This document shows, one piece after another, positions 1 to 7,002 of a stretch of DNA of 7,282 nucleotides; the first letter of the stretch is position 1, and the number at the start of each line of letters is the position of its first letter. Location: the NCBI GenBank assembly GCA_024688095.1, contig JAILEJ010000233.1:1-7282 (forward strand), in the 5' to 3' direction. The position numbers and the translations under genes were made by a program. Origin of the DNA: Butyrivibrio sp. (GTDB lineage Bacteria > Bacillota > Clostridia > Lachnospirales > Lachnospiraceae). A model generated the notes under the pieces. That model did no database searches. It saw only the letters and a program-made list of their open reading frames with translations, and was not told the origin of the DNA.

Positions 1-345
1 ATAACTATAATAATTATTCTGAAGAAAATTAAGCCTTCCCTCAAATAACTTATTTAACTTTTCAGTTCTCTTTGGATCCCAGTAAGTGTCATGATTTCCT
101 CTAAGTAATATTTTCCTTCCAGGAAGCATCGAAATCCAGTCCAAATCAGGCTTTGCAGCATCAATTCCTCTGCCCCAGCTATGATCCCCCACAAGGACAA
201 GTGTATCTTCTTCTGTAATCATTTCATCGCAATAAGCCTTAAATTTATCTTCATGATTTTTCCATAGCTTACTATGCAGCTGATCTGGTGATTTCAGTTC
301 AGACGCAAAGTGAAGATGAAGATCTCCTATAGTATATAAACTCAT
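1..345 (-). CDS. Metallophosphoesterase (calcineurin-like), N-terminal part, cut by window edge
   Basis: The first 115 codons of a calcineurin-like metallophosphoesterase are present, open to the window edge. These enzymes hydrolyse phosphoester bonds with a two-metal centre, and the physiological substrate cannot be read here. Three metal-binding blocks are visible in order: GDLHLH (D8, H10), LVGDHSWG (D54) and RGNHD (N84, H85). The later histidine blocks would lie outside the window. No signal peptide is seen, so it is probably cytosolic. The start at 345 is supported by an in-frame stop two codons upstream and by the family's usual opening just before the first metal motif. The nearest GGAG (362..359) lies 13 bases from the ATG, so the ribosome site is weak. 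It follows the GH3 operon's terminator and looks like a separate transcription unit without functional connection to it. Confidence 0.9.
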   Translation of the reverse strand, partial: MSLYTIGDLHLHFASELKSPDQLHSKLWKNHEDKFKAYCDEMITEEDTLVLVGDHSWGRGIDAAKPDLDWISMLPGRKILLRGNHDTYWDPKRTEKLNKLFEGRLNFLQNNYYSY

Positions 346-388
346 TTTTTACTTAATACTCCATTTTTGAATTGACTGTTTAATAGAA

Positions 389-418
389 AATATAACAAAA
401 TCATTATAACTTAAACAA
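389..418 (-). promoter_or_regulatory. Candidate promoter for the metallophosphoesterase
   Basis: On the minus strand an extended -10 (TG at 397..396, then TATATT at 394..389) lies 18 bases after a weak -35 (TTGTTT, 418..413). A perfect TATAAT at 408..403 is an alternative -10, but its best -35 (TGTCAA, 433..428) is 19 bases away. Since a terminator lies at 530..490, the gene needs its own promoter in this AT-rich gap. Which -10 is used cannot be decided by eye. Confidence 0.35.
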
Positions 419-489
419 ATCATTTTTTTGACAGCACTAATTATATGATATATCTGCATTTCACACAAACATATACCTACCATATATAC

Positions 490-530
490 AAAAAGCCCTG
501 GAAAGAAGGCTTAACCTTTCTTTCCAGGGC
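490..530 (-). terminator. Intrinsic terminator of the GH3-GtrA-GH3 operon
   Basis: An 11-bp perfect stem (GCCCTGGAAAG, 495-505, with CTTTCCAGGGC, 520-530) is extended by four pairs (506-509 with 515-518) past a single-base bulge at 519, with a five-base loop. On the minus strand it is followed directly by five T residues (494..490). It lies about 70 bases past the stop of the permuted GH3 gene, in the right orientation to end that transcript. On the plus strand no T-run follows, so it is one-directional. Confidence 0.9.
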
Positions 531-599
531 TAATAATCCCTATATGTTATTATTTTCCAATGCCTTATTTTATAGATCCGGCTTTTTTAATACTTCAAA

Positions 600-3518
600 T
601 TACTGGTTCTTTTCTTCTTTTTTCTTAAAGAATACAGTGTAAAGGATGAAGCAGCAAAGAGCTGCAACTATTACATCTGCTACATACATAAGAACCTTCC
701 ATGATGCCATACCAGGATTATAATTCTCTTCATAATATGCACGGCTGTTTGCTACAACATAGAGAACGTTCTTTGCTGAATCTCTCATTGCCTGCTGAGC
801 ACCATTTGTATCTCTAAACTGAACATCATTTGTTGCTGTTGGATAGTTAACAAGCATAAGGTCTGTACCATTTCTGATAGCCTGATCAGCTGACATGTAT
901 CCATATACACCAAAGTAGTCAGTTTCTACAAATCCATTAAAGCCCCACTCATCACGAAGAACAGTCTTAAGGAGTTCTGAACATCCACCTGCCCAACGAT
1001 TACCAATGTAGTTAAATGAACTCATAACTGCAAGACAGTCAGCATCCTTAACACACATTTCGAAAGGCTTAAGATAGATTTCACGAATAGCCTGCTCTGA
1101 AGACCATGTACAAAGCATATCACAACGATTCTCTTCCTGATCGTTTAATGCAAAGTGCTTCATGTAAGCATATACACCCTGTTCCTGTGAACCAGCTACT
1201 GCATTTGCTGCAATATAACCGGAGATAACGCCATCTTCTGAATAGTACTCAAAGTTACGTCCTGCGAAAGCTGTTCTATGAATATTCATAGCTGGTGCAT
1301 ACCAACCTGATACATCCATTTCATTAGCCATCTTACCAATACTTGCACCAAAGTCATGTGCAAGATCCTTATTCCATGTAGCTGCAATTACAACACCTAC
1401 TGGGAATCCTATTGAACCAACACCTGTAAAGTTATTGTTGATTGATGCAGGTCCATCACAGTCGTTTGTACGAACCTTACCAATTGAATCAACTGAGTTT
1501 GTCTGATATCCACCAAGTGAAATAATAGCATTCATATCATCAAGTGAAAGCTGATCCATAAATGTATCCCACTGAGGGTCATCTTTTTCAAGACCAACCA
1601 TATCAATTAGCTTAAGTCCATTGCTTGCACCTGTAGTAATTGCTTCAGCATTAGGATCTTCATCAGCTGCTGTTACTTCAGCTGTAAGATAATTGCTGAT
1701 ATTATAGAATGTTGCCTTGTCTTCGTCAGACATACTGTAGTTTGAAGGAGCTGCTGTTGCTTCTGCATAGTTAGCAAATCCATCTGCTCTAGAAAGGTAA
1801 GTAATATCACCTTCTGCAAATTCAAACTGGTTTGTAGCTGTTACTTCGTCACTTGCTCTGCCGTTATCACCTGTATATTCAACAGTTGATGCAACAGTAT
1901 AAGTCTTAGAATCAATAATGTTATGTGAATCTGAATTGATTGAAATTATATAATCGCCAGCTTCAAGAACATATCCGCCTGCTCCATTTGCATCATAAGA
2001 TGCCATATCTTCAACATCAAATGAAACTGTAACTGTTTCTGATGCACCTGGCTCAAGGATACCAGTCTTTTCAAACTGAACAAGATTTGCAGATGCTTTT
2101 TCAATTCCGCCATTTGTATATGGAGGATTGTAATATGCTTCTACAACATCCTTACCAGCAACATTACCTGTATTAGTAACTGTTACATCAAAGCTGATAG
2201 TTCCGTTTGACTCAGTGATTTCACCCATTTCCTGGCTGAAAGTTGTATATGACAGACCATATCCAAATGGATACTGAACAGTCTTATCATAATCAATAAG
2301 TCCTTCTAAAGCTGCTGTTTCATAGAACTTGTATCCAACATAGATACTTTCTACATAATCGATAAATGAAACGTATGCTGTTGACTCAACACCTGTAAAT
2401 CCTGTTGATGTATAAGCAAACTCTTCCATATTGTCATAGTTGAAATCGCCAAAGTTGTTCCACCATGGTGTTTCTTCCATTTCATAAACATAAGTATCAA
2501 TAAGCTTTGCTGATGGGTTAACTGTACCAGCAACAATTTCACCAAGTGCTCTCATACCAACATGTCCCTGACCTGCTGCCCAAAGAACACCTTTAATCTG
2601 TGAATAATCTTCAACAAATCCAAGTTCGAAAGCATTTGCTCCGTTATAAACAAGGATTACCTTATCAAAGTTCTGGCAAACAAGATCGATCATTTCTTCT
2701 TCTCTGTTTGTAAGCTGAAGATAATGGTCACCTTCATCCCAGTCATTTCCATCATTAAGAGTATCATCATAAACACCAGCTGTATAAGTTGTGCCATCCT
2801 GATAACTTCCATCAATAACTGCATTCATATTTGTTGGAAGGTCAGCACCCTCACCACCTGAACGGCTGATTACGATCATAGCTGTATCAGAGAAAGACTT
2901 TGCATTTGCCATAAGGTCATCTGTATAAAGTGATACATTAGGTTCTGGAAGTGTCCAGTCCTGTGCCCACATACCAACCTCAGGTCTGTCTGCCTTATAA
3001 TCTGTATAGAAGCTTGTAAGCTCTGAGTTTGTTTCAATTCCTGCATCTGCAAGAGACTGAAGGATAGAAACTGTATCATATGCATCATTAAGAGCACCTG
3101 AACCAGCTCCACCAAGGATAGGATTTGTTGAAGCCCATCCAAAAACATTAAGCTTATCTCCCGCTGCCATAGGAAGAACATTGTCGTCATTTTCAAGAAG
3201 TGCAATACCTTCTTCTGCAATGTTTACTGCAAGATCAGTAGCTTCATCTGAAGTTTCATCTGAAATTGTTCCACTTCCGCTTACAAGATCAAGCATTGTA
3301 CTCATAGGACCTGTACAGATCATATTTATACAAATACATACACCAGCGATCATTGCAACTGCTGTTGTACCTCTTACTCTGCGCTTTAATGGCTGAGCAA
3401 GTTTTTTAACTGCAATAAGTATGATTATTCCAAGTACAAGAATAATACCTATAGCAATTAAGTAAGATTTGATCGATGTTATGACATTCATAACATCATC
3501 CATGTTAATAGCTAACAT
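600..3518 (-). CDS. Membrane-anchored GH3 beta-glycosidase with permuted domain order (GH3_C-FnIII-GH3_N)
   Basis: Retaining GH3 enzyme of 972 aa in reversed domain order. Two membrane helices (about 18-38 and 51-69) flank a basic loop (KKLAQPLKRRVRG), which predicts an outside ectodomain. The alpha/beta sandwich GH3_C follows (about 98-425) with the candidate acid/base E223 in SGGEGADLP and the family signature YPFGYGLSYTTF (416-427). An FnIII-like domain (about 438-542) and an acidic linker of about 90 residues come next. The barrel GH3_N (about 635-895) has CDGP (D688), GRNFEYYSED (753-762), KHF (787-789) and the nucleophile D867 in ETDYFG. A third helix (about 940-964) ends in KKKEEKNQ, expected inside. 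All catalytic landmarks are present, so it is probably active as a beta-glucosidase or beta-xylosidase; specificity is not readable. The start is supported by GGGAGG (3531..3526), 7 bases from the ATG. As I recall, reversed GH3 enzymes are known from Butyrivibrio fibrisolvens and Ruminococcus albus. It is last in the operon and ends before a terminator. Confidence 0.93.
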   Translation of the reverse strand: MLAINMDDVMNVITSIKSYLIAIGIILVLGIIILIAVKKLAQPLKRRVRGTTAVAMIAGVCICINMICTGPMSTMLDLVSGSGTISDETSDEATDLAVNIAEEGIALLENDDNVLPMAAGDKLNVFGWASTNPILGGAGSGALNDAYDTVSILQSLADAGIETNSELTSFYTDYKADRPEVGMWAQDWTLPEPNVSLYTDDLMANAKSFSDTAMIVISRSGGEGADLPTNMNAVIDGSYQDGTTYTAGVYDDTLNDGNDWDEGDHYLQLTNREEEMIDLVCQNFDKVILVYNGANAFELGFVEDYSQIKGVLWAAGQGHVGMRALGEIVAGTVNPSAKLIDTYVYEMEETPWWNNFGDFNYDNMEEFAYTSTGFTGVESTAYVSFIDYVESIYVGYKFYETAALEGLIDYDKTVQYPFGYGLSYTTFSQEMGEITESNGTISFDVTVTNTGNVAGKDVVEAYYNPPYTNGGIEKASANLVQFEKTGILEPGASETVTVSFDVEDMASYDANGAGGYVLEAGDYIISINSDSHNIIDSKTYTVASTVEYTGDNGRASDEVTATNQFEFAEGDITYLSRADGFANYAEATAAPSNYSMSDEDKATFYNISNYLTAEVTAADEDPNAEAITTGASNGLKLIDMVGLEKDDPQWDTFMDQLSLDDMNAIISLGGYQTNSVDSIGKVRTNDCDGPASINNNFTGVGSIGFPVGVVIAATWNKDLAHDFGASIGKMANEMDVSGWYAPAMNIHRTAFAGRNFEYYSEDGVISGYIAANAVAGSQEQGVYAYMKHFALNDQEENRCDMLCTWSSEQAIREIYLKPFEMCVKDADCLAVMSSFNYIGNRWAGGCSELLKTVLRDEWGFNGFVETDYFGVYGYMSADQAIRNGTDLMLVNYPTATNDVQFRDTNGAQQAMRDSAKNVLYVVANSRAYYEENYNPGMASWKVLMYVADVIVAALCCFILYTVFFKKKEEKNQ

Positions 3519-3530
3519 AATATAGCCTCC

Positions 3531-3606
3531 CTTTTTTTAGTTGCCGACAGGTTATAACCGTCGAAATATGGTTATCTGCCCTTGCGGACAGGTGCGCCCT
3601 AAAAAA
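3531..3606 (-). promoter_or_regulatory. Structured leader before the permuted GH3 gene, possible RNA switch
   Basis: The spacer between the GtrA-like and permuted GH3 genes is richer in G and C than its surroundings and can fold in the transcript. An outer stem UUUUUUAG (3606..3599) with CUAAAAAA (3540..3533) ends one base before the Shine-Dalgarno GGGAGG. Inside, CUGUCC-GCAA-GGGCAG (3591..3576) forms a six-pair hairpin with a GNRA loop. A second fold pairs GGCAGAUAACC (3580..3570) with GGUUAU (3559..3554) and CUGUC (3550..3546) around a three-base bulge. The two folds share GGCAG and exclude each other. The competing strands belong to a 12-base direct repeat, ACCTGTC[C/G]GCAA on the minus strand (3593..3582 and 3552..3541). 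There is no U-run after the hairpins, so it does not look like a terminator; translational control or RNA processing is more plausible. I match it to no known riboswitch class. A DNA operator is an alternative, since GGTTATAACC (3550-3559) is a perfect palindrome. Confidence 0.45.
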
Positions 3607-3631
3607 TCTCTATTACCACCAAAAACACTTA

Positions 3632-4186
3632 TCAATTCTTCTTAGCTTCTCCCTCAGGGAAAATAATCTTATTAACAAAGAAGAATATGATCATTGATAT
3701 ACCACCATTAAGTACTACTGTTCCGATATTGTAGATAAAATCAGGAACAATTAAACCAGCAACCGCTACCCATACACAGTTAATAGAATTAACAATACAG
3801 GTAATGATGCAGAATGCGATTATGTACCACATTGCCTGATACAATACATTTCCTTTACTTCTAAATACAAGGTTTCTCTGAAGTGGGAAATTAACACACT
3901 CACCAATTATCATTGCTACCATATATGCCCAGAAGTATCTCATTCCACCGCTGGCAGCATCATATCCGATAATGTTCCATAAAAATGTCTTTCCAAAAAG
4001 TGTTACAGGAATTCCCGGCCATCCATAGTCTGTTTCAGGCATCATACTAAATGCAGCTGGTAAAAACTGTAAAATAATATATTTGAAAACTGTAATAAGG
4101 TTACTAACTATTACAAATAATCCACCCTCTCTAACCCATTTAGCTGCTACGGGATGTTTTTCTGCAAAGCTGTTCCACAAGCCCAT
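3632..4186 (-). CDS. GtrA-like four-helix membrane protein
   Basis: Small integral membrane protein of 184 aa with four likely helices: about 22-45, 84-102, 115-145 and 149-175. The hallmark of the GtrA-like family is the stretch around the second helix end, NFPLQRNLVFRSKGN (99-113), matching the N-F-x-x-Q-R-x-x-x-F pattern. Family members are thought to move polyprenyl-linked sugars across the membrane (GtrA in O-antigen glucosylation) or to help cell-wall polysaccharide assembly; for this protein the role is inferred only. A basic N-terminus and the basic 103-111 loop predict both termini inside. That leaves a long outside loop (about 47-83, rich in G, P and aromatics) that makes it longer than the usual 120-150 aa. 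The start is supported by GAAAGGAG (4200..4193), 6 bases from the ATG. It begins 14 bases after the stop of the soluble GH3 gene, so the two are almost certainly co-transcribed. Confidence 0.85.
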   Translation of the reverse strand: MGLWNSFAEKHPVAAKWVREGGLFVIVSNLITVFKYIILQFLPAAFSMMPETDYGWPGIPVTLFGKTFLWNIIGYDAASGGMRYFWAYMVAMIIGECVNFPLQRNLVFRSKGNVLYQAMWYIIAFCIITCIVNSINCVWVAVAGLIVPDFIYNIGTVVLNGGISMIIFFFVNKIIFPEGEAKKN

Positions 4187-4200
4187 ATCTGACTCCTTTC

Positions 4201-6621
4201 TTAAGCACCAATTTCTTTTTCATACTTTTTATTTGCACTGGAATTCTTAAAATATCCCGAAATAAGTTTACCAGCGCCTCTGAAGAAATGACCATTTACA
4301 ACATCAAGCATTCCGTAAACCATATCCATACTTACTGCCCCACCAGTCATCTTAGCCATTGCCCTAAACGGCATGTTATAGATAAATAGGATGTTAAGAT
4401 CAGGTTTGCCCTTATCTTCTGCCTTTTTCTTCATATTATTGAGCTTCTTGTAGATAAATCTTGCAAGGCCGCTCTTTGCATAATACATCTGGCAAATAGC
4501 ATCATTTGGTCCAAGCTGTCCGCTCCATTTACCATTTGGAATGCTGTATCCAAGAAGTGTCTCATATTCTCCATCACTTATATGCTGTATCTGTCCATTG
4601 TAATAATGTGGCATAGCATTTTCATTGTATGGAAGCTCTGAGGTTGTAGCTGTCTTTGATACTGCTCCCTTAAGTCTTATATCAGCTGAGCTTGAGCCTA
4701 TACTGATTTCATAAAGACCACCTTCAACTTCAAATTTATTTGTTCTTACATTAAAGTATCTGAATGTCTTATCATCAAAAAGAATTTCTACTTCTTTTTC
4801 TTCTCCGGATTTAAGGAAAACTTTCTTGAAGCCTTTTAATTCTTTGGCAGGTCTGAAGACCTTGGCATCAGGAAGTGAAACATACATTTCACAAACCTCA
4901 GCACCATCATAATTACCTGTATTCTTAAGTTTGAACTTTACTCCATCTTCTGTAACTCTGATATCTGAATACTCGAAAGTAGTATATGAAAGTCCAAAAC
5001 CAAAAGGATATAATACAGGTACTCCAGCTGTATCATAATATCTGTAACCAACATAAAGACTTTCTCTGTACTCGGAATTTCTTTCAGCTGCCGGATAATA
5101 TCTGTAAGCTGGTGTATCTTCAATTCTTCTTGGAATAGTCTCATTAAGTTTTCCTGAAGGATTAACCTTACCAGTAAGAATATCCAGAGAAGCACCTGCT
5201 CCAGCCTGTCCATTTAAATACATATGAACAAGAGCTTTGAAATGATGATGCCATGGCATTTCTATTGCTGAACCTGCACTGATTATTCCAACCAGATTTG
5301 GATTAGCCTGTCCAAGCTCCTGTAAAAGATTTATCTGATTCTGAGGAATTCTCATATGAGTTCTATCAAGTCCCTCAGATTCACTAATCTCATTAAGTCC
5401 AAAGAAGAACAATACTATATCAGCCTTAGAAGCAAGATCTACTGCCTCTTTTCTCATAGCTTCATCTTCTTCATCAAGTCTTGAATAACCCTTACTGCTT
5501 CCAACTACCTGAAGATCATATTGTGAAATGATCTCACTTATCTTTTCTACCCTTGTAGGATTAACAAGTGATGAACCAGCACCCTGGTATCTTGGAACAA
5601 ATGCAAAATCTCCAATAATTGCAACTTTAGCTTTTGGCTGCAATGGTAAGATATTGTTCTCATTTTTAAGAAGAATTGCACTTTCAGTAGATGCCTTTCT
5701 TGCAAGATTATGATGAGCTTCTATATCAAACTTATCTGATTTGCCCTCTGCCTTAACAGTAAGATCTATAACAGCATCAAGAAGCTGATCAACTCTTGCA
5801 TCAAGCTCGCTTTGTAATATCTTTCCGTTCTTTACTGCTGCGATAAGCTCTCTTGCTGAATCAAGTCCAGGATTAGGCATTTCAAGATCAGAGCCTGCCT
5901 GAACACCAAGTGCATGATCATTTGAAGCACCCCAGTCAGTAATTACTATTCCGTCAAATCCCCATTCATCTCTAAGAATTTCTTTCAAAAGATGCTTGTT
6001 TTCATTAGCATAAACACCATTAACTTCGTTATAGCTGGTCATTATAGCCTTAGCATTACCCTCTTTAACAGCTATTTCAAAGCCTGTCAGATATATTTCC
6101 CTAAGTGTTCTTTCATCAACAACGCTGTTCATTGCCATCCTGCGCATTTCCTGACTATTAACAGCAAAATGCTTTGGACATGAATAAACTCCCTTGCTCT
6201 GAATACCTCTTGTATATGAAGCTGCCATCTTTCCAGCAAGATATGGATCCTCTGAGAAATACTCAAAGTTTCTTCCACATAATGGACTTCTCTTTATATT
6301 AAGACCTGGTCCCAAAAGAACATTTACGCCTTCTGCCATTGCCTCTTCACCAAGAGCACTTCCAAGCTCCTCACCAAGTTCTTCATTCCAGCTGTTTGCT
6401 ATAGTAGCTGCTGTTGGAAAACATGTTGCAGGAAGTGATTCATTAAGACCTAAATGATCTCCTGCTCCAGCCTGTTTTCTTATACCATGAGGTCCATCGG
6501 AGCAAAAAATGGAAGGAATACCCACACGTTTAAAATCTCTAGTCTGCCATTCACCCTTACCACTCAAAAAAGCTGCCTTCTCTTCAAGAGTCATTTCATT
6601 AATGATGTCCTGATGTTTCAT
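4201..6621 (-). CDS. Soluble GH3 beta-glycosidase (beta-glucosidase type), canonical domain order
   Basis: GH3 enzyme of 806 aa that removes non-reducing-end beta-linked sugars from oligosaccharides or glycosides. The barrel GH3_N (about 5-285) shows SDGPHGIR (D42), GRNFEYFSED (116-125), KHF (150-152) and the nucleophile D229 in ITDWG. The GH3_C domain (about 312-500) has YQGAGSS (345-351) and the likely acid/base E416 in SESEGLDR. PFGFGLSYTTF (539-549) precedes an FnIII-like domain (about 551-645). No PA14 insert is seen. About 145 more residues (about 660-806) follow, with a hydrophobic/amphipathic part near 744-791. There is no signal peptide, so it should act in the cytoplasm on imported substrate. 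The KHFAVN sequence, without the KHFPGH-type motif of NagZ, argues against an N-acetylglucosaminidase. Beta-glucosidase is the best guess; xylosidase or a bifunctional activity is possible. The start is supported by AGAGG (6631..6627), 5 bases from the ATG, and by the usual family N-terminus. It is the first gene of the operon. Confidence 0.95.
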   Translation of the reverse strand: MKHQDIINEMTLEEKAAFLSGKGEWQTRDFKRVGIPSIFCSDGPHGIRKQAGAGDHLGLNESLPATCFPTAATIANSWNEELGEELGSALGEEAMAEGVNVLLGPGLNIKRSPLCGRNFEYFSEDPYLAGKMAASYTRGIQSKGVYSCPKHFAVNSQEMRRMAMNSVVDERTLREIYLTGFEIAVKEGNAKAIMTSYNEVNGVYANENKHLLKEILRDEWGFDGIVITDWGASNDHALGVQAGSDLEMPNPGLDSARELIAAVKNGKILQSELDARVDQLLDAVIDLTVKAEGKSDKFDIEAHHNLARKASTESAILLKNENNILPLQPKAKVAIIGDFAFVPRYQGAGSSLVNPTRVEKISEIISQYDLQVVGSSKGYSRLDEEDEAMRKEAVDLASKADIVLFFFGLNEISESEGLDRTHMRIPQNQINLLQELGQANPNLVGIISAGSAIEMPWHHHFKALVHMYLNGQAGAGASLDILTGKVNPSGKLNETIPRRIEDTPAYRYYPAAERNSEYRESLYVGYRYYDTAGVPVLYPFGFGLSYTTFEYSDIRVTEDGVKFKLKNTGNYDGAEVCEMYVSLPDAKVFRPAKELKGFKKVFLKSGEEKEVEILFDDKTFRYFNVRTNKFEVEGGLYEISIGSSSADIRLKGAVSKTATTSELPYNENAMPHYYNGQIQHISDGEYETLLGYSIPNGKWSGQLGPNDAICQMYYAKSGLARFIYKKLNNMKKKAEDKGKPDLNILFIYNMPFRAMAKMTGGAVSMDMVYGMLDVVNGHFFRGAGKLISGYFKNSSANKKYEKEIGA

Positions 6622-6727
6622 ACTTACCTCTTTTCATAAAAACTTAAATCGACTTGTATCAATATAGAAGAATTACATTTTCATTCTTCTGTGTCTGTAT
6701 CAAATCTCTCTGAACAATAATTTATCA

Positions 6728-6757
6728 TCTATATTCTTTTTATGCCTTTTTTGTCAC
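6728..6757 (-). promoter_or_regulatory. Candidate promoter of the GH3-GtrA-GH3 operon
   Basis: On the minus strand, GTGACA (6757..6752) differs by one base from the -35 consensus and is followed after 18 bases by TATAGA (6733..6728), a four-of-six -10. Transcription would start near 6721 and give a leader of about 100 bases. The imperfect -10 and slightly long spacer suit a promoter that needs an activator. The repeat pair just upstream provides a matching site. Confidence 0.45.
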
Positions 6758-6784
6758 AAACTGCAGAAATATGTCACGAACTGT
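6756..6784 (-). promoter_or_regulatory. Putative LytTR-type response-regulator binding site (paired direct repeats)
   Basis: On the minus strand, ACAGTTCGT (6784..6776) and GCAGTTTGT (6764..6756) are direct repeats separated by 11 bases, a 20-base period. The wider repeat is CAGTT[C/T]GTGACA (12 bases, one mismatch; 6783..6772 and 6763..6752). From memory of the LytTR consensus, (T/A)(A/C)(C/A)GTTN(A/G) plus a final pyrimidine or keto base, the first copy fits fully and the second misses only its first base. Known sites of this family (AgrA, for example) have two such 9-mers about 12-13 bases apart, so the gap here is slightly short. The proximal copy overlaps the candidate -35 by two bases, as expected for activation. 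The neighbouring GHKL kinase supports the call; binding itself is inferred. Confidence 0.55.
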
Positions 6785-6967
6785 AACATGAAAAATGGTT
6801 GATAGTTACCTGAACAATTGTATAAAAATAAGTAAAGTAATTTAGTAAAAACTAATTTATAACTTTTTAATAATTTCTCTTCTATCCCTTATTATATCGT
6901 CTATTCAGACACCTAATACTTGATTTCGTTTACTAGAATAAGTATATTTTATCATATTTTTGCATAC

Positions 6968-7002
6968 AAAAAAACGAATATTATTCAATAATATCCGTTT
7001 TT
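6968..7002 (-). terminator. Intrinsic terminator after the histidine kinase gene
   Basis: Arms 6974-6984 and 6988-6998 pair over 11 positions (one G-U on the minus strand) around a three-base loop, and flanking A and T runs add four more pairs. The minus-strand transcript ends in seven U residues (6974..6968). It starts 16 bases past the kinase stop. Because T-runs occur on both sides, it could also stop plus-strand transcripts. It separates the kinase transcript from the GH3 operon. Confidence 0.88.

Noticed and set aside
428..456. Perfect TTGACA on the plus strand as a promoter
   Set aside because: At a 17-base spacing the -10 would be TATCTG, and no plus-strand gene follows.
445..642. Plus-strand ORF of 65 codons across the operon terminator
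   Set aside because: It runs through the terminator hairpin and into the 3' end of the permuted GH3 gene on the other strand, lacks a convincing ribosome site and shows no recognisable domain.
600..3518. Reversed GH3 domain order as an assembly error or a fusion of two broken genes
   Set aside because: The frame is continuous for 972 codons, all catalytic motifs occur once, a coherent linker and membrane helices frame it, and this order is known in rumen Firmicutes.
3541..3593. Repeat TTGC[C/G]GACAGGT as a CRISPR or mobile-element remnant
   Set aside because: There are only two short, imperfect copies, with no target duplications, transposase or cas genes; RNA pairing explains them better.
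4201..6621. NagZ-type beta-N-acetylglucosaminidase
   Set aside because: NagZ-type enzymes have a KHFPGH-like motif and a different acid/base arrangement. Here the sequence is KHFAVN, with a full GH3_C domain and the SEGLDR motif.
6666..6690. Inverted repeat as a terminator
   Set aside because: The stem is AT-rich, no T-run follows on the minus strand, and it lies between the candidate promoter and the gene.
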